A stretch of DNA of 64,000 bases, taken from assembly GCF_015062935.1 (NCBI RefSeq), contig NZ_SUTM01000002.1, positions 30,252 to 94,251 on the forward strand. Reading direction: 5' to 3'. Below the pieces are notes generated by a model. It saw nothing but the letters and a program-made list of their open reading frames with translations. It was not told where the DNA came from and ran no database searches. Positions 1 to 10,885 of the stretch are shown here, one piece after another (the first letter of the stretch is position 1; each line of letters begins with the position of its first letter). Position numbers and translations under genes: made by a program. Origin of the DNA: Methanobrevibacter sp. GTDB taxonomy: Archaea > Methanobacteriota > Methanobacteria > Methanobacteriales > Methanobacteriaceae.

Positions 1-168
1 GTGAGTTAGCTAATGCTACTGATAGGATTGCTGATTTGACTGAACAGTTAGATGATGCTAATGCTAGGGTTGGTAATTTGACTGGTGAGTTAGCTAATGC
101 TACTGATAGGATTGCTGATTTGACTGAACAGTTAGATGATGCTAATGCTAGGGTTGGTAATCTAACTG
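1..168 (+). repeat. 84-bp tandem repeat encoding four heptads
   Basis: The unit beginning GTGAGTTAGCTAATGCTACT at position 1 recurs at 85, giving two near-identical 84-bp copies. A decayed third copy runs to about 240. Each copy encodes 28 residues, exactly four heptads, so copy-number change would keep both frame and coiled-coil register. More copies probably lie to the left of the window. Confidence 0.9.
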
Positions 169-1187
169 AGCAGTTGGCTGATGCTAATAAGACTATTGAG
201 GATTTAACACGTCAATTAGAAGAAGCTTTAGCTAATAAGACTAAAACTGTTGTTGTTGATGGTGTTGAGTATCCTATTGACTATGTGAATGGTACTGCTG
301 TTGTTAATACCAATAAGACTGAAATGTTAAGCGCTGAATTTGATAAAATTACTGTTTCCGGTTCCAACATTGATGCTGTTTTAGTTGATAGTGAAGGAAA
401 ACCTGTTGCAGGTGCTACAATTGCATATAAGGTAAACGGTGTTGAATCAAATATCACTACTGATGATGACGGTAGGTTTATGTTGAAAATCGCTCCTAAT
501 TCCATTGTGGAAATATCTTATGCAGGAAGCGAGACTGTTGCACCGGTTAATGTCTCTATTAACTTACAGGGTCTTGCTCCTGTAAGACAAGCTACTTTAT
601 TTAACAGTAATGACTTCTCACAATATGCTTGTGATTTCTACGAAGGAGAACGTGGTGGAAACTTCACATTCCAACTCGTTGATGAGATGGGTAATCCTCT
701 TGCAAACAAAACCATCTACATCGGTTACAATGGTGTAACATTAAACAGAACAACTGATGAAAACGGTTTTGCAAATGTTCAGATTAACCTCAAAAACGCA
801 GGTCTATACACCTTTGTAATAGTATTCCTGGGCGATGAAGACTACAACGCAACCATGGCTGTACACAAGGTTAACATTGAAAAGAAAACAACTTCAATAT
901 CTGCAAGCGCAAAAACATATAAGGCTACTGCAAAAACCAAAAAATACACAGTAACCTTAAAAACCATCAAAGGATCATCCATCGATGGAAAAACATACCT
1001 TGCAAAAGGCAAAAAAGTTACCCTACAAATCAATGGTAAAACCTACACAGCAAAAACCAACGCTAAAGGTCAAGCAACATTCAGCCTAAAAATAACTAAA
1101 AAAGGCAAATTCGCTGCTAAAGTTTCATTTGCCGGTGACAATACATACAAGGAAGCAAACAAATCAGTAAAATTAACAATCAAATAG
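3..1187 (+). CDS. Adhesin-like surface protein, C-terminal part (5' end outside window)
   Basis: The reading frame is open from the left edge, so the N-terminus and any signal peptide lie outside. The visible 394 residues begin with about 75 residues of heptad coiled coil, made of near-identical 28-residue units containing LTEQLDDANARVGNLT. Two or three Ig-like/carboxypeptidase-regulatory-type domains follow (around residues 110-190, 205-290 and 295-394), with the pattern VDSEGKPVAGATI, then TDDDGRF; VDEMGNPLANKTI, then TDENGFA; and a Lys/Thr-rich last domain with TYTAKTNAKGQATF. This is the usual build of Methanobrevibacter adhesin-like proteins, which are cell-surface proteins of mostly unproven function. 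There is no C-terminal membrane anchor. The coiled coil would act as a stalk; that is inference. Confidence 0.85.
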   Translation, partial: ELANATDRIADLTEQLDDANARVGNLTGELANATDRIADLTEQLDDANARVGNLTEQLADANKTIEDLTRQLEEALANKTKTVVVDGVEYPIDYVNGTAVVNTNKTEMLSAEFDKITVSGSNIDAVLVDSEGKPVAGATIAYKVNGVESNITTDDDGRFMLKIAPNSIVEISYAGSETVAPVNVSINLQGLAPVRQATLFNSNDFSQYACDFYEGERGGNFTFQLVDEMGNPLANKTIYIGYNGVTLNRTTDENGFANVQINLKNAGLYTFVIVFLGDEDYNATMAVHKVNIEKKTTSISASAKTYKATAKTKKYTVTLKTIKGSSIDGKTYLAKGKKVTLQINGKTYTAKTNAKGQATFSLKITKKGKFAAKVSFAGDNTYKEANKSVKLTIK

Positions 1188-1226
1188 AAGGGAATCAAAT
1201 TCCTTTCTAACTTTTTTCTTTTTTTC
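1187..1226 (+). terminator. Hairpin plus T-tract terminator of the adhesin gene
   Basis: GAAGGGAAT (1187-1195) pairs with ATTCCTTTC (1199-1207) apart from one G-T wobble, with a 3-nt loop, directly after the stop codon. A T-rich run at 1211-1226 follows. Archaeal termination relies mainly on the U-tract. Confidence 0.7.
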
Positions 1227-1315
1227 ACATTTGACCAAATTTATATAACTACTTTTTTTCGGTGTTCATTTCAAGGAAAAAATCTTTGGATTGAAAAATA
1301 ACAATGCAATATTTA

Positions 1316-1331
1316 ACAATTTATATATAAT
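1316..1331 (+). promoter_or_regulatory. metK promoter TATA box
   Basis: AACAATTTATATATAATA matches an archaeal BRE/TATA. Transcription would start near 1350, leaving a leader of about 65 nt before the metK ATG. The start codon itself is preceded by TTGGTGATAAT, the ribosome-binding context used repeatedly in this genome. Confidence 0.6.
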
Positions 1332-1417
1332 AATTAAGACATAAACAATATAGACTAGTAATAATATGTAAAATCTAATTATTATAATGAGAATTTACAC
1401 ATGATATTGGTGATAAT

Positions 1418-2581
1418 ATGAATGAAATAGGTAGGACATTTACATCAGAGTCTGTAACTCAAGGGCACCCTGATAAGGTTGCGGATATAATTTCTGATGC
1501 AATATTGGATGCATATATGGCACAGGATAAAGATTCACATGTCGCTTGTGAAACTTGTGTAACAACCAATTTTTGTATGGTATTTGGTGAAATAACATCT
1601 AAAGCTCACATTTCAGATGAAGAAATCGAAAAGATCATAAGGGATACAATTATTGAAATAGGTTATGATAAGCCTGAACTGAAATTCGATGGTCACAGCT
1701 GTGAAGTTGTAAACAGGCTCCATGAACAGTCTGCAGATATCAATCAGGGTGTTGACCGTGGAGATGAGGAAACCGGTGCAGGAGACCAGGGTATGATGTT
1801 TGGTTTTGCAACCAATGAAACTGAATCATTAATGCCTTATCCGATTGACCTTGCACGTAAGTTAACCAATAAATTGACCGAGCTCAGGGAATCCGGTGAA
1901 ATTCCATATTTAAGACCTGACGGTAAGGCACAGGTATCAGTCAATTATGACAAGGACGGAAATGTTGTTTCACTTGACGCAGTTGTACTGTCAACCCAGC
2001 ATGACGAGTCAATGTCTGACAATCAGGAACAGCTTAAAGCGGACATTCGTGAAAAGCTCTTCAAGGCAGTCATTCCTGATGAACTCATGACTGAAGACAC
2101 AAAAGAACACATCAACCCAACCGGCAAATTCGAAATAGGCGGCCCTCACGGAGATGCAGGTCTTACCGGACGTAAAATCATCGTCGATACCTATGGTGGA
2201 TATGCAAGACATGGTGGTGGAGCGTTTTCAGGAAAAGACTGTACTAAAGTGGACAGAAGTGCATGCTACATGGCAAGATACATTGCCAAAAACATCGTTG
2301 CAAGCGGACTTGCTGAAAAATGTGAAATCCAATTGTCATATGCTATTGGAGTTGCAGAACCGACTTCAGTAATGGTAGACACTTTCGGAACCGGTGTTGA
2401 AGGCGTAGATTTCGAAAAGATTGTACGTGAAAACTTCAGATTGACTCCTGACGGAATCATCGAAACATTAGGTTTAAGGGACACTACCTACAAGCAAACC
2501 GCAAAATACGGTCACTTCGGTATTGAAGGTCTTCCATGGGAGAAAACCGACAAGGCTGAAGATTTGAAAAAATACATTTAA
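1418..2581 (+). CDS. metK: S-adenosylmethionine synthetase, bacterial MetK type
   Basis: Makes S-adenosylmethionine from ATP and methionine in the cytosol. The 387 residues match the bacterial/eukaryotic MetK family in length and motifs: [17 protein letters not shown] (about residues 16-32), [15 protein letters not shown] (about 120-134, the ATP-binding signature), [20 protein letters not shown] and [16 protein letters not shown] (P-loop-like and metal/phosphate-binding region, about 240-280). Archaea normally carry the very divergent archaeal Mat instead, so this copy is a likely transfer. It stands alone, with its own TATA box and a hairpin/T-tract after it. I cannot see whether an archaeal mat exists elsewhere in the genome. 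Confidence 0.95.
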   Translation: MNEIGRTFTSESVTQGHPDKVADIISDAILDAYMAQDKDSHVACETCVTTNFCMVFGEITSKAHISDEEIEKIIRDTIIEIGYDKPELKFDGHSCEVVNRLHEQSADINQGVDRGDEETGAGDQGMMFGFATNETESLMPYPIDLARKLTNKLTELRESGEIPYLRPDGKAQVSVNYDKDGNVVSLDAVVLSTQHDESMSDNQEQLKADIREKLFKAVIPDELMTEDTKEHINPTGKFEIGGPHGDAGLTGRKIIVDTYGGYARHGGGAFSGKDCTKVDRSACYMARYIAKNIVASGLAEKCEIQLSYAIGVAEPTSVMVDTFGTGVEGVDFEKIVRENFRLTPDGIIETLGLRDTTYKQTAKYGHFGIEGLPWEKTDKAEDLKKYI

Positions 2582-2593
2582 ACAGGCAAAATT

Positions 2594-2628
2594 TTCCTCT
2601 TTTGAGGAATTTTCCATCTCTTTTTTTT
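2594..2628 (+). terminator. metK terminator hairpin
   Basis: TTCCTC (2594-2599), a TTTT loop and GAGGAA (2604-2609) are followed by an eight-T run at 2621-2628. Confidence 0.65.
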
Positions 2629-2629
2629 A

Positions 2630-2731
2630 ACATTAACGGCAGACATTTTAACATTTGGCTTTATTTTTCTTCTTTGATATATATCCCCATTTTCAGCATG
2701 CTTTCAAAATCACTTTCCCGAATGTTAATGT
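2630..2731. repeat. Dispersed intergenic element, copy 1 (inverted ends, GATATATAT core)
   Basis: Starts with ACATTAACGGC (2630-2640). After exactly 35 bp comes GATATATATC (2676-2685), and it ends with GTTAATGT (2724-2731), the reverse complement of ACATTAAC. Similar elements sit at 22333-22431 and 39740-39846. It lies in the 462-bp gene-free stretch between metK and ileS (2582-3043). Besides this element, that stretch holds only the metK terminator and the ileS promoter; I see no small gene in it. Confidence 0.6.
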
Positions 2732-2979
2732 AATTCACGATTAAAATAATCATAGGTTTTATGTAAAACTATGGAAATAATCAATGAGTATTTCTTTTAA
2801 ATCATACTTTGAACTTTTGCAGTTTATAATCAGGATTAATGTCCGGAATCCTGAAATGGGCAGTATAGATTTTCACTATTAATTTTGATTTTAATTTGTT
2901 ATCCCTTGAAAATAATTCTAAATCCTTTCTTATTTTTAAAAATTTTCCAGATTCCCACAACCTTTATTTATTATCTAAA

Positions 2980-3038
2980 ACAAAAAGATATATATTATAA
3001 ATTTTTATTTACTTAGATTATTTTAATTATTTGAGGAG
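2980..3038 (+). promoter_or_regulatory. ileS operon promoter and ribosome binding site
   Basis: ACAAAAAGATATATATTA (2980-2998) reads as BRE plus TATA. A strong GAGGAG Shine-Dalgarno (3033-3038) stands 5 nt before the ileS ATG. Confidence 0.65.
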
Positions 3039-3043
3039 TTACA

Positions 3044-6000
3044 ATGCCAATAGAAGAGGCAGAAAAGTCATACGACCATGGAAAAATAGAAAAGAAAGTT
3101 CAGAAATTCTGGAAAGAAGAAGAAACTTTCAAAAAAGTAAACGAGCTTAGAGAAAAAGGTCCTAGATACTCATTTTTGGACGGACCACCATACTGCAGCG
3201 GAAAAATCCACTTAGGTACCGCCTGGAACAAGGTCATCAAGGACTCATACCTTAGATACAAGTCCATGAACGGATTCAGCCTAAGGCGTCAGGCAGGATG
3301 GGACATGCACGGGCTACCTATTGAAAACAAGGTGGAACACCTCATGGACATCCAATCCAAGCAGGACATTGAGGAAAACATTGGAATTGACAAATTTGTC
3401 GACAAATGCAGAGAATTTGCAATCGAAAACAAGATAGCTATGGAAAAGCAGTTCGACCAGCTTGGTGTTTGGATGGACTGGGACGACCCGTACATGACAC
3501 TTGATCCAAAATACATGGAATCCTCATGGTGGACACTTAAAAGGGCAAACGAACAGGGATTACTTGTAAATGACCAGAGAGTAATCAGCTGGTGTCCTCA
3601 CTGCGGAACCGCTCTGGCCGCAGCTGAAATAGAATATGAGGAAAAGGTTGACCCTTCCATATTCATCAAATTCCCGGTAACCGGCGAAGAGAATACCTAT
3701 TTCCTGGTATGGACAACAACTCCATGGACACTACCTGCAAACCTTGCAATCTGTGTAAATCCTGAATTTGATTACGTTTACGTTTCAAAAGACGGTGAAA
3801 CCTACATCATAGCCGAAAACCTCATGGAAGCGGTTTTAGGAAAACAAATCAAAATCCACAGAACCAAAATCCCTGCCGAATCTGAAGATGAAGAGGACAA
3901 AGTCATCGAAGAAGAAGAGGTAATGTATGACATCATTAAAACAGTAAAAGGTGAAGACCTCGTTGGAATGGCTTATGATTATATTTTAGCAGATGAAATT
4001 CCAAAACAGATGGAATTCGATTCAGAAATTGAAAAGGTTCACACAATCCTTCCTGGAGACCATGTAGAGCTCGGCGAAGGTACAGGTCTTGTACACACAG
4101 CACCAGGACACGGTCCGGACGACTTTGAAGTCGGTCAGAAATTCGGTCTTCCTATATTCTGTCCTGTTGGCGAAGACGGATGCTTCACACAGGATGCAGG
4201 TAAATACGACGGCAAGTTCACAAAAGAGGAAAACGACCAGATCATTGAAGACCTCCAGACCAAAAACCTCATGTACAGGGTAGAAACCATTGAGCACAGA
4301 TACGGTGTGTGCTGGAGATGCAAAACCCCTATCATATACAGGGCAACCAAACAGTGGTTTTTAAAAGTGACTGACATCAAGGACAAAATGCTTGATGAAA
4401 TCGACAAGGTTGAATGGGTACCTAAATGGGCCGGAGAAGGAAGGTTCCATGACTGGGTTGACAACGCACGTGACTGGACAATTTCCAGACAAAGATACTG
4501 GGGTATACCTATTCCTATATGGGAATGTCCTGACTGCGGAGAGCTTAAGGTAATAGGTTCTCTCGACGAGCTTAAAAAAGAATCCTTAAACGAAATCAAC
4601 GTTTCAGATTCCGAACTTATCCACAGGCCGTATGTTGATGAAGTTGAAGTCAAATGTGACAAATGCGGCTCTACAATCAAAAGAATTCCTGATGTGCTGG
4701 ACGTATGGATCGATTCCGGTGTAGCCGGATGGGCATCACTCTACTATCCTGAAGAAAAGGAAAAATTCGAAGACTGGTTCCCATATGACTTCATTACAGA
4801 AGGCCACGACCAGACAAGAGGATGGTTCTACTCACAACTTGGTACAGGAGTAATTTCAATGGGTAAAAGTCCATATCAAAAAGTATTGATGCACGGTTTT
4901 GTTCTCGATGAAAACGGAAACAAGATGTCCAAATCTCTAGGTAATGTTGTATCTCCTGAAGAAGTAATTGAAAAGTACGGGGCGGATGTTTTAAGATTCT
5001 ACCTGTTATGGGCTTCAAAACCATGGGATGACCTCAAATTCGTTTGGGATGAACTTCTAAACGTCAACAAAATGATTAACATTTTATGGAACGTATATGT
5101 GTTCTCAACAACTTACATGTCTCTGGACAACTTCAATCCTAATGAAATCACACAGGATGACATAATTTTAAGGGCTGAAGACAAATGGATTGTATCCAGA
5201 GCAAATTCACTGATTAAAGGCGTTGCAGAAGACCTTGACAATCTCTTCTTCCACAAGGCAACAAGAAAAATATATGACTTCATACTTGATGATTTGAGCC
5301 GCTGGTATGTAAGGCTCATCCGTGGAAGGACCTGGGTTGAAAGCGATGACCCTGACAAGTTAGGTGCTTATTACAGCCTGTACACAGCACTTGTCAAACT
5401 TATTACAGTATTATGTCCTATAGCTCCTCATGTATCAGAGGAAATCTATGAAAACCTTGTAAAAGGAGTAAACCCTGAAGCTCCTGAAAGCATTCACATG
5501 CTCGACTGGGAATATGACGGCGAACAGATTGATGAAGCTCTTGAAGAAAAAATGGATGTTGTCCGTCAGGTAATCGACGCATCAATAAGGGCACGTGATA
5601 TGGCACAGTACAAACTCAGATGGCCGGTATCAGACATTACCGTAGTGTCAGAAGATGAAGATGTTCTCAAAGCCATCGACGAGTTGAATGACATCATCAA
5701 AGATCAGTCAAATACCAAAGAAGTCATAAGCGCAAGCGTATTTGAAAAATTATCATACAATGCAAAACCTAACCTCAAGATATTGGGTCCAAAACTCAAA
5801 GGAGACATGGGCAAGGTAGTTAAAGGTTTAAAAACAGCTGACGGAAATGAAATCAAAGCTGAACTGGAAGCAAACGGAACAGTAACAATCGAAGGAATTG
5901 AACTGAACTCAGAAGAAGTACTGTTCGATTCAGAACTTCCGGATGACTTCGTATCCTCCGAATTCGACGGCGGAAACGTATTTGTAAATACTAATGTTAC

Positions 6001-6283
6001 TCTGGAAATCAGACAGGAAGCTATGGCCCGTGAACTGATAAGAAGAATTCAGGACATGAGAAAAGACCTTGATTTGGATGTGGAAGCAAACATCAATGTC
6101 GACGTTGAAACTTCAGCACAGTTCAAGGACCTTATCGTACCTCAATCAGAAATCATATCTCATGAGGTCAGAGCAAAAAGCCTGATTATAACCGATACAG
6201 AAGAATGCAGTAAAGATTCTAAAGATTATACTAAAGAATGGGATATTGAAGGTGAAAAAGTAATTATTTCAATTAAAAATTAG
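3044..6283 (+). CDS. ileS: Isoleucyl-tRNA synthetase
   Basis: Charges tRNA-Ile with isoleucine. The 1079-residue class I enzyme has the HIGH-type motif as HLGT (residues 56-59) after GPPYCSGKI. It also has a CP1 editing domain (roughly 190-400, with [10 protein letters not shown]), zinc-ligand pairs CWRCK and [18 protein letters not shown] (about 626-633) and an anticodon-binding/C-terminal region typical of the long archaeal/eukaryotic form. It is the first gene of a probable operon with purL (10 nt between stop and ATG), moeA and a site-2 protease. Confidence 0.97.
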   Translation: MPIEEAEKSYDHGKIEKKVQKFWKEEETFKKVNELREKGPRYSFLDGPPYCSGKIHLGTAWNKVIKDSYLRYKSMNGFSLRRQAGWDMHGLPIENKVEHLMDIQSKQDIEENIGIDKFVDKCREFAIENKIAMEKQFDQLGVWMDWDDPYMTLDPKYMESSWWTLKRANEQGLLVNDQRVISWCPHCGTALAAAEIEYEEKVDPSIFIKFPVTGEENTYFLVWTTTPWTLPANLAICVNPEFDYVYVSKDGETYIIAENLMEAVLGKQIKIHRTKIPAESEDEEDKVIEEEEVMYDIIKTVKGEDLVGMAYDYILADEIPKQMEFDSEIEKVHTILPGDHVELGEGTGLVHTAPGHGPDDFEVGQKFGLPIFCPVGEDGCFTQDAGKYDGKFTKEENDQIIEDLQTKNLMYRVETIEHRYGVCWRCKTPIIYRATKQWFLKVTDIKDKMLDEIDKVEWVPKWAGEGRFHDWVDNARDWTISRQRYWGIPIPIWECPDCGELKVIGSLDELKKESLNEINVSDSELIHRPYVDEVEVKCDKCGSTIKRIPDVLDVWIDSGVAGWASLYYPEEKEKFEDWFPYDFITEGHDQTRGWFYSQLGTGVISMGKSPYQKVLMHGFVLDENGNKMSKSLGNVVSPEEVIEKYGADVLRFYLLWASKPWDDLKFVWDELLNVNKMINILWNVYVFSTTYMSLDNFNPNEITQDDIILRAEDKWIVSRANSLIKGVAEDLDNLFFHKATRKIYDFILDDLSRWYVRLIRGRTWVESDDPDKLGAYYSLYTALVKLITVLCPIAPHVSEEIYENLVKGVNPEAPESIHMLDWEYDGEQIDEALEEKMDVVRQVIDASIRARDMAQYKLRWPVSDITVVSEDEDVLKAIDELNDIIKDQSNTKEVISASVFEKLSYNAKPNLKILGPKLKGDMGKVVKGLKTADGNEIKAELEANGTVTIEGIELNSEEVLFDSELPDDFVSSEFDGGNVFVNTNVTLEIRQEAMARELIRRIQDMRKDLDLDVEANINVDVETSAQFKDLIVPQSEIISHEVRAKSLIITDTEECSKDSKDYTKEWDIEGEKVIISIKN

Positions 6284-6293
6284 GGTGTTTAAC

Positions 6294-8435
6294 ATGACTT
6301 TAGCTGATTCTGAAATTGAATATATCGAAGGAATCCTCGGCAGGAAAATGAATGAACTTGAAGAAGGAATGCTTGACGTAATGTTTTCAGAACATTGTTC
6401 CTACAAAAGCAGCAGGCCATTTTTAAGGGCATTTCCAACCGAAGGGGAAAACATTATTTTAGGTCCCGGTGACGATGCGGGACTGGTATCAGTAACCGAC
6501 AAATATGCACTTGCTGTAGGAATGGAATCCCACAACCACCCGTCAGCAATCGAACCTTATGGTGGAGCGGGAACCGGTATCGGTGGAATATTGAGGGATA
6601 TCATTTCCATGGGCGCAATGCCGATAGCTCTTCTCGATTCACTTAGATTCGGACCTCTTGAAGAGGATGAAAAATCAAGATACCTGTTTGAACATGTAGT
6701 AAAGGGAATTTCCGATTACGGAAATCGTGTTGGAGTTCCGACCGTTGCAGGTGAAATAGAATTTGACGAATCCTTCAGAACAAATCCGTTAGTAAACGTA
6801 ATGTGTGTCGGACTTGTCGAAAAGGATAAAATCGTACGTGCACAGGCTCCAAACATAGGCGACGTATTCCTTCTAATGGGAGGAACCACTGGAAGAGACG
6901 GAATTCACGGGGTAACATTCGCATCAGAGGAACTCACATCCGATTCAGAAACCGAAGACAGGCCTGCAGTACAGGTTGCAGATCCGTTCACCAAAAAAAG
7001 AGTGCTTGAAGCATCACTGGAAATACTTGAAAAAATCAATGTCAGCGGTGTTAAAGACCTTGGTGGAGGAGGCCTTACATGCTGCATTTCAGAGCTTGTG
7101 GATTCCTCTAAAAACGGAGCATTAGTGGACTTAAGGGCAATCCCTCTAAGGGAAACCGGAATGACTCCATATGAAATCATGCTTTCAGAGTCCCAGGAAA
7201 GGATGGTATTCGTCATAAACCCTGACGATGTCGAACTCGCTCAGCAAATCTGCGACAAGCATGAAATCACATCATCAGTAATCGGTGAGGTAATCGAAGG
7301 AAACAACATGATAATCTCTGATGATGGGGATGAAATCGCAAACCTTCCAACCATATTGCTTGCGGACCCTCCTTCAATCGACAGGCCTATTAAGGAAATA
7401 CCTGAAGACACAGAAAAAATTGAACTGAAAGAGCCTGGCGTTTACCAGTCACTGCCTAAACTCCTATCAAGCCCTAACATAGCTTCCAAAGAATGGGTAT
7501 ACAAACAGTACGACCACGAGGTTCAGGTAAGGACAGTCGTAAAGCCTGGTGATGATGCAGCTGTTTTAAGAATAGATGATGAAACCGCAATTGCGCTTAC
7601 AACCGATTCAAACACAATCCACACAAAACTCTCTCCATTTGACGGAGCTGCAGGATGTGTTGCAGAAGCTATCAGAAACGTTATTTCAATGGGTGCAACC
7701 CCTTACGCTGTGGTTGACTGTCTTAACTTCGGAAACCCTGAAACTCCTGAAATATTATGGCAATTCAAAACAGCAATTGAAGGAATGGCACTTGTTGCTG
7801 AAAACTTCAACGCACCTGTCATCAGCGGTAACGTAAGTTTCTACAATGAAACTGAAGGAATCAAAATCAATCCGACACCTGCTGTAGGTGTAATCGGTGT
7901 GGAAAACATCAAAAACATAAGAACCATGGACTTCAAGAACGAAGGTGACAAGATTATCCTGATAGGTAAGACCTATGATGAGCTCACAGGTTCTGAATAC
8001 CACAGATGCATACACAACCTTGAAAAGGGAACAGCACCAAGAATAAGGATTGATGAAGAGGTGGCAAACGGTCAGACAGTCCTCAAGCTAATCGATGAGG
8101 ATGAAGACAAAAACATCACTGCAGTCCACGACGTGTCTGCAGGAGGTCTTGCAGTTGCACTTTCCGAAATGGTCATCAAATCAGGTCTCGGATGTGAAGT
8201 GGAACTTGTCGACGATGAACTTGACAAAATCCAGCTTTTATACTCTGAAAGCCATGCAAGATATCTGTTAACCGTAAAGGCAGATGCCGTCGATGACATC
8301 TTATCAAAAATAGATGTTGAAGCAAAAGTCATTGGTGAGGTAAAAGGCACATCATTGAATGTAAACAATCATGAATTCAGTTTTGAAGATTTAAATAATG
8401 CTTATCATGGCGTTATTGAAAAGTATATGGCATAA
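6294..8435 (+). CDS. purL: Phosphoribosylformylglycinamidine synthase subunit PurL
   Basis: Converts FGAR to FGAM in purine synthesis, working with the separate PurS and PurQ subunits, which are not in this window. About 713 residues is the length of the small PurL type. Motifs seen: [20 protein letters not shown] near residue 75, two AIR-synthase-like halves (each with a GDDA motif), and [12 protein letters not shown] near 610. An upstream in-frame GTG exists at 6285, but the ATG at 6294 has better spacing from GGGTG and fits the family start. Confidence 0.95.
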   Translation: MTLADSEIEYIEGILGRKMNELEEGMLDVMFSEHCSYKSSRPFLRAFPTEGENIILGPGDDAGLVSVTDKYALAVGMESHNHPSAIEPYGGAGTGIGGILRDIISMGAMPIALLDSLRFGPLEEDEKSRYLFEHVVKGISDYGNRVGVPTVAGEIEFDESFRTNPLVNVMCVGLVEKDKIVRAQAPNIGDVFLLMGGTTGRDGIHGVTFASEELTSDSETEDRPAVQVADPFTKKRVLEASLEILEKINVSGVKDLGGGGLTCCISELVDSSKNGALVDLRAIPLRETGMTPYEIMLSESQERMVFVINPDDVELAQQICDKHEITSSVIGEVIEGNNMIISDDGDEIANLPTILLADPPSIDRPIKEIPEDTEKIELKEPGVYQSLPKLLSSPNIASKEWVYKQYDHEVQVRTVVKPGDDAAVLRIDDETAIALTTDSNTIHTKLSPFDGAAGCVAEAIRNVISMGATPYAVVDCLNFGNPETPEILWQFKTAIEGMALVAENFNAPVISGNVSFYNETEGIKINPTPAVGVIGVENIKNIRTMDFKNEGDKIILIGKTYDELTGSEYHRCIHNLEKGTAPRIRIDEEVANGQTVLKLIDEDEDKNITAVHDVSAGGLAVALSEMVIKSGLGCEVELVDDELDKIQLLYSESHARYLLTVKADAVDDILSKIDVEAKVIGEVKGTSLNVNNHEFSFEDLNNAYHGVIEKYMA

Positions 8436-8457
8436 ATACTTTGGGGAGTTTTAAAAC

Positions 8458-9675
8458 ATGTTCTTATCAAAATTGGATTCAGTTACAAATGCTACAAAGC
8501 TAATTGCAGATCATCAGAAATTCACTGACACCGAAGAGATATCCATTTATGATGCCCATAAAAGAGTATTGGCTGAAGACATAATGGCATTTCATGATTC
8601 ACCGCCTTTTGATAAATCAGCAATGGACGGATTTGCACTGATTGCTGAAGATACATTCGGAGCAGGTCAGTCCGCACCTAAGGAATTTAAAATAATCGAT
8701 GCAATCGGAGCCGGAGACTTCTCCCAAAAAACAGTCAAAAACGGTGAAGCCATTGTCATAGCCACAGGCGCACCAATTCCTGAAGGCGCTAATGCTGTGC
8801 TTATGAAGGAATACACTACTGAAGACGGGGACGATTTGACAATATACTCCCAGGTTACTCCTGGTGAAAACATTTCTCCGAAATCCGAAGACATCAAAAA
8901 GGGCCAGAAGATTTTGGATAAAAATACATTCATCAGATATCAGGAACTGGGACTTATAGCTTCAGCCGGATATGACAGGGTTAAGGTCTATAAGAAACCT
9001 AATGTCAAGGTTATCATAACCGGAAATGAGCTTGTGGAACCTACCAAGGAAGAGATAGACAAGGCTAAAATCATCAATTCAAATCAGTTCACAATCAAGG
9101 CGATGATTGAGGATTCAGGTGCAACATGCGATATTGGACATGCCGGAGATTCCTTTGAAGAGGTAAAACAGGCAATCCTTGATGCGTCAAAGGAATATGA
9201 TGTAATCATGACCACCGGAGGAACAGCCATCAGTAAAGGTGACGTTGTACTGGACGTTATCAATGAAATTGGAGAAATATTGTTCCACGGAGTAGCCATG
9301 AGGCCGGGCAAGCCTGCAGGTGCCGGAGTTGTAAACGATAAAATGATATTTACATTCTCAGGTCAGCCTGTTGCTGCAATGTCTCAGTTTGATGTTTTTG
9401 CAAGAAAATACCTGTTTGAAATGCAGGGACGTGAATTCAACTTTAATGTTGTTTCAAGGGTATCACAGCTTAAGATACCTTCCCAGTTGGGTAGAACAGA
9501 TTTCATACGTGCTTACAGTGATAATGAACATGCAAAGCATGTGCTCAATAGAGGTTCTGGTATAATTCGTTCAATGGTTGAGGCGAACAGCTATATCATC
9601 ATAGACGAAAATGATGAAGGATATCAGAAGGATGATATAGTTGACGTAGTCTTTTTCGATTCACTACTTTGGTAG
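8458..9675 (+). CDS. moeA: Molybdopterin molybdenumtransferase MoeA
   Basis: Inserts molybdate (or tungstate) into adenylylated molybdopterin, as needed by formylmethanofuran and formate dehydrogenases. The 405 residues show the MoeA N-terminal domain (PFDKSAMDGFAL, near residue 45), the MoCF domain with ITGNEL and TTGGTAISKGDVV (about 185-265), and a C-terminal beta domain. GGGGAG lies upstream of the ATG, 22 nt after purL. moaC at 37139 is a second cofactor gene in the window. Confidence 0.95.
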   Translation: MFLSKLDSVTNATKLIADHQKFTDTEEISIYDAHKRVLAEDIMAFHDSPPFDKSAMDGFALIAEDTFGAGQSAPKEFKIIDAIGAGDFSQKTVKNGEAIVIATGAPIPEGANAVLMKEYTTEDGDDLTIYSQVTPGENISPKSEDIKKGQKILDKNTFIRYQELGLIASAGYDRVKVYKKPNVKVIITGNELVEPTKEEIDKAKIINSNQFTIKAMIEDSGATCDIGHAGDSFEEVKQAILDASKEYDVIMTTGGTAISKGDVVLDVINEIGEILFHGVAMRPGKPAGAGVVNDKMIFTFSGQPVAAMSQFDVFARKYLFEMQGREFNFNVVSRVSQLKIPSQLGRTDFIRAYSDNEHAKHVLNRGSGIIRSMVEANSYIIIDENDEGYQKDDIVDVVFFDSLLW

Positions 9676-9691
9676 TTGAAGGTGTATTTTA

Positions 9692-10822
9692 ATGAATGGG
9701 ATTTATTATTATTTGATAGCTTTTGCTGTCATCTGGATATTGGCAGGAATATTTCATGAAAGGTTGTCCAATCACGGATTTGAAATAAACTTTCCCGTGA
9801 TAATGTGGAAAACCCAAAGGTTAAGGGGTCTGATATCCAGAATCAATAACCTTTCACCAAGATTCTGGCGATGGTTCATGAATCTTGGAATTGTTGTAGC
9901 CTTCGGGGCTATGATATTTATTACATGGACGCTGGTCTCATCACTGCCGTCAGTATTCGAGACACCTGCTGTTTCCATTGTCATTCCAGGTGTGGAAATG
10001 CCCGGATCATCTATTTATATCCCGTTCGTTTACGGACTGATAGGTCTGGCTACAGTCTTAATAGTTCATGAATTTTCCCATGGGGTGCAGGCTGTAGGAG
10101 AGAAAATATCCATAAAATCTATAGGTTTACTGCTGTTTGCAATTATTCCGGGTGCATTTGTAGAGCCTGATGAGGATGAACTCAAGGAAGCTAAAAGAAC
10201 TTCAAGATTAAGGGTTTATGCGGCAGGTTCTGTTGCCAATATTTCCTTAGCCCTTATAGCACTGCTTCTCGTATCATTATTTTCAGCAGGAATTCCGGCA
10301 TTCTTTGCAGAAGACGGAATAGCCGTTGACAGAGTCGTTACAGATTCACCTTCCGACGGTATTCTAAAAGAGGGAATGATTTTGAAATCTGTCGATAATC
10401 ATCAGATAACTAATTCTACAGATTATATTGATATTGTAAGTTCATATAAGCCCGGTGATAATGTAACCGTTCAAACAGACCAGGGCAGCTATACTTTAAC
10501 CTTGGATAAAAATCCAAATAATGATTCAAGAGGATTTTTCGGAATTCAGGCAGTTAAACATTTTGAGATGATTAATGACAGTTTGGGTCCTCTTCCATGG
10601 ATTTTGTTCGAGCTTGTTGAAATGTTCCAGTGGATAGCAATGCTTAACCTGGGAATCGGACTGTTCAATCTGCTTCCGATTAAACCATTGGACGGCGGAT
10701 ATATGCTCGAAATACTTTTAAGTTATAAATTGTCTGAAGAGCATTATAAACCAATTGTCAATGCGTTGTCTGTTGTAATGGCAATGATAATAGTATTCAG
10801 CCTTGTTGCTGGATTCATTTAA
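9692..10822 (+). CDS. Site-2 protease family membrane metalloprotease (M50) with PDZ domain
   Basis: Intramembrane zinc protease, 376 residues. It has an N-terminal membrane segment (about 5-22), further segments around 65-85 and 108-135, the zinc motif HEFSH (about 125-129), a PDZ-like domain (about 205-275, with GMILKSVDNHQI), and the third ligand region NLLPIKPLDGGYM near 325. This matches archaeal S2P homologues. Substrate unknown. It is the last gene of the ileS operon (17-nt gap after moeA, RBS GGTG). Confidence 0.92.
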   Translation: MNGIYYYLIAFAVIWILAGIFHERLSNHGFEINFPVIMWKTQRLRGLISRINNLSPRFWRWFMNLGIVVAFGAMIFITWTLVSSLPSVFETPAVSIVIPGVEMPGSSIYIPFVYGLIGLATVLIVHEFSHGVQAVGEKISIKSIGLLLFAIIPGAFVEPDEDELKEAKRTSRLRVYAAGSVANISLALIALLLVSLFSAGIPAFFAEDGIAVDRVVTDSPSDGILKEGMILKSVDNHQITNSTDYIDIVSSYKPGDNVTVQTDQGSYTLTLDKNPNNDSRGFFGIQAVKHFEMINDSLGPLPWILFELVEMFQWIAMLNLGIGLFNLLPIKPLDGGYMLEILLSYKLSEEHYKPIVNALSVVMAMIIVFSLVAGFI

Positions 10823-10830
10823 CTTATTTT

Positions 10831-10871
10831 TATAAAAAAAAGAAATGGTGAAAGAATAATTAAATTCTTTC
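10831..10871 (-). terminator. Terminator of the fprA-rubrerythrin operon
   Basis: GAAAGAAT (10850-10857) and ATTCTTTC (10864-10871) form a perfect 8-bp stem. On the minus strand a T-rich tract follows (complement of 10833-10843). The convergent protease gene may also use it. Confidence 0.6.
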
Positions 10872-10885
10872 GGTTTAATATATAT

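Noticed and set aside
1331-1417. SAM riboswitch before metK
   Set aside because: The predicted leader is short and AT-rich with no conserved helices that I can recognise; bacterial SAM riboswitches are not expected here.
2980-3000. ileS promoter as a fifth member of the 19-bp-repeat promoter family
   Set aside because: It has ACAAAAAGATATATA but no ATTGCT repeats at 19-bp spacing upstream.
4135-4680. 181-codon open frame opposite ileS
   Set aside because: It is a low-complexity antisense frame within a well-conserved gene, with no start context.
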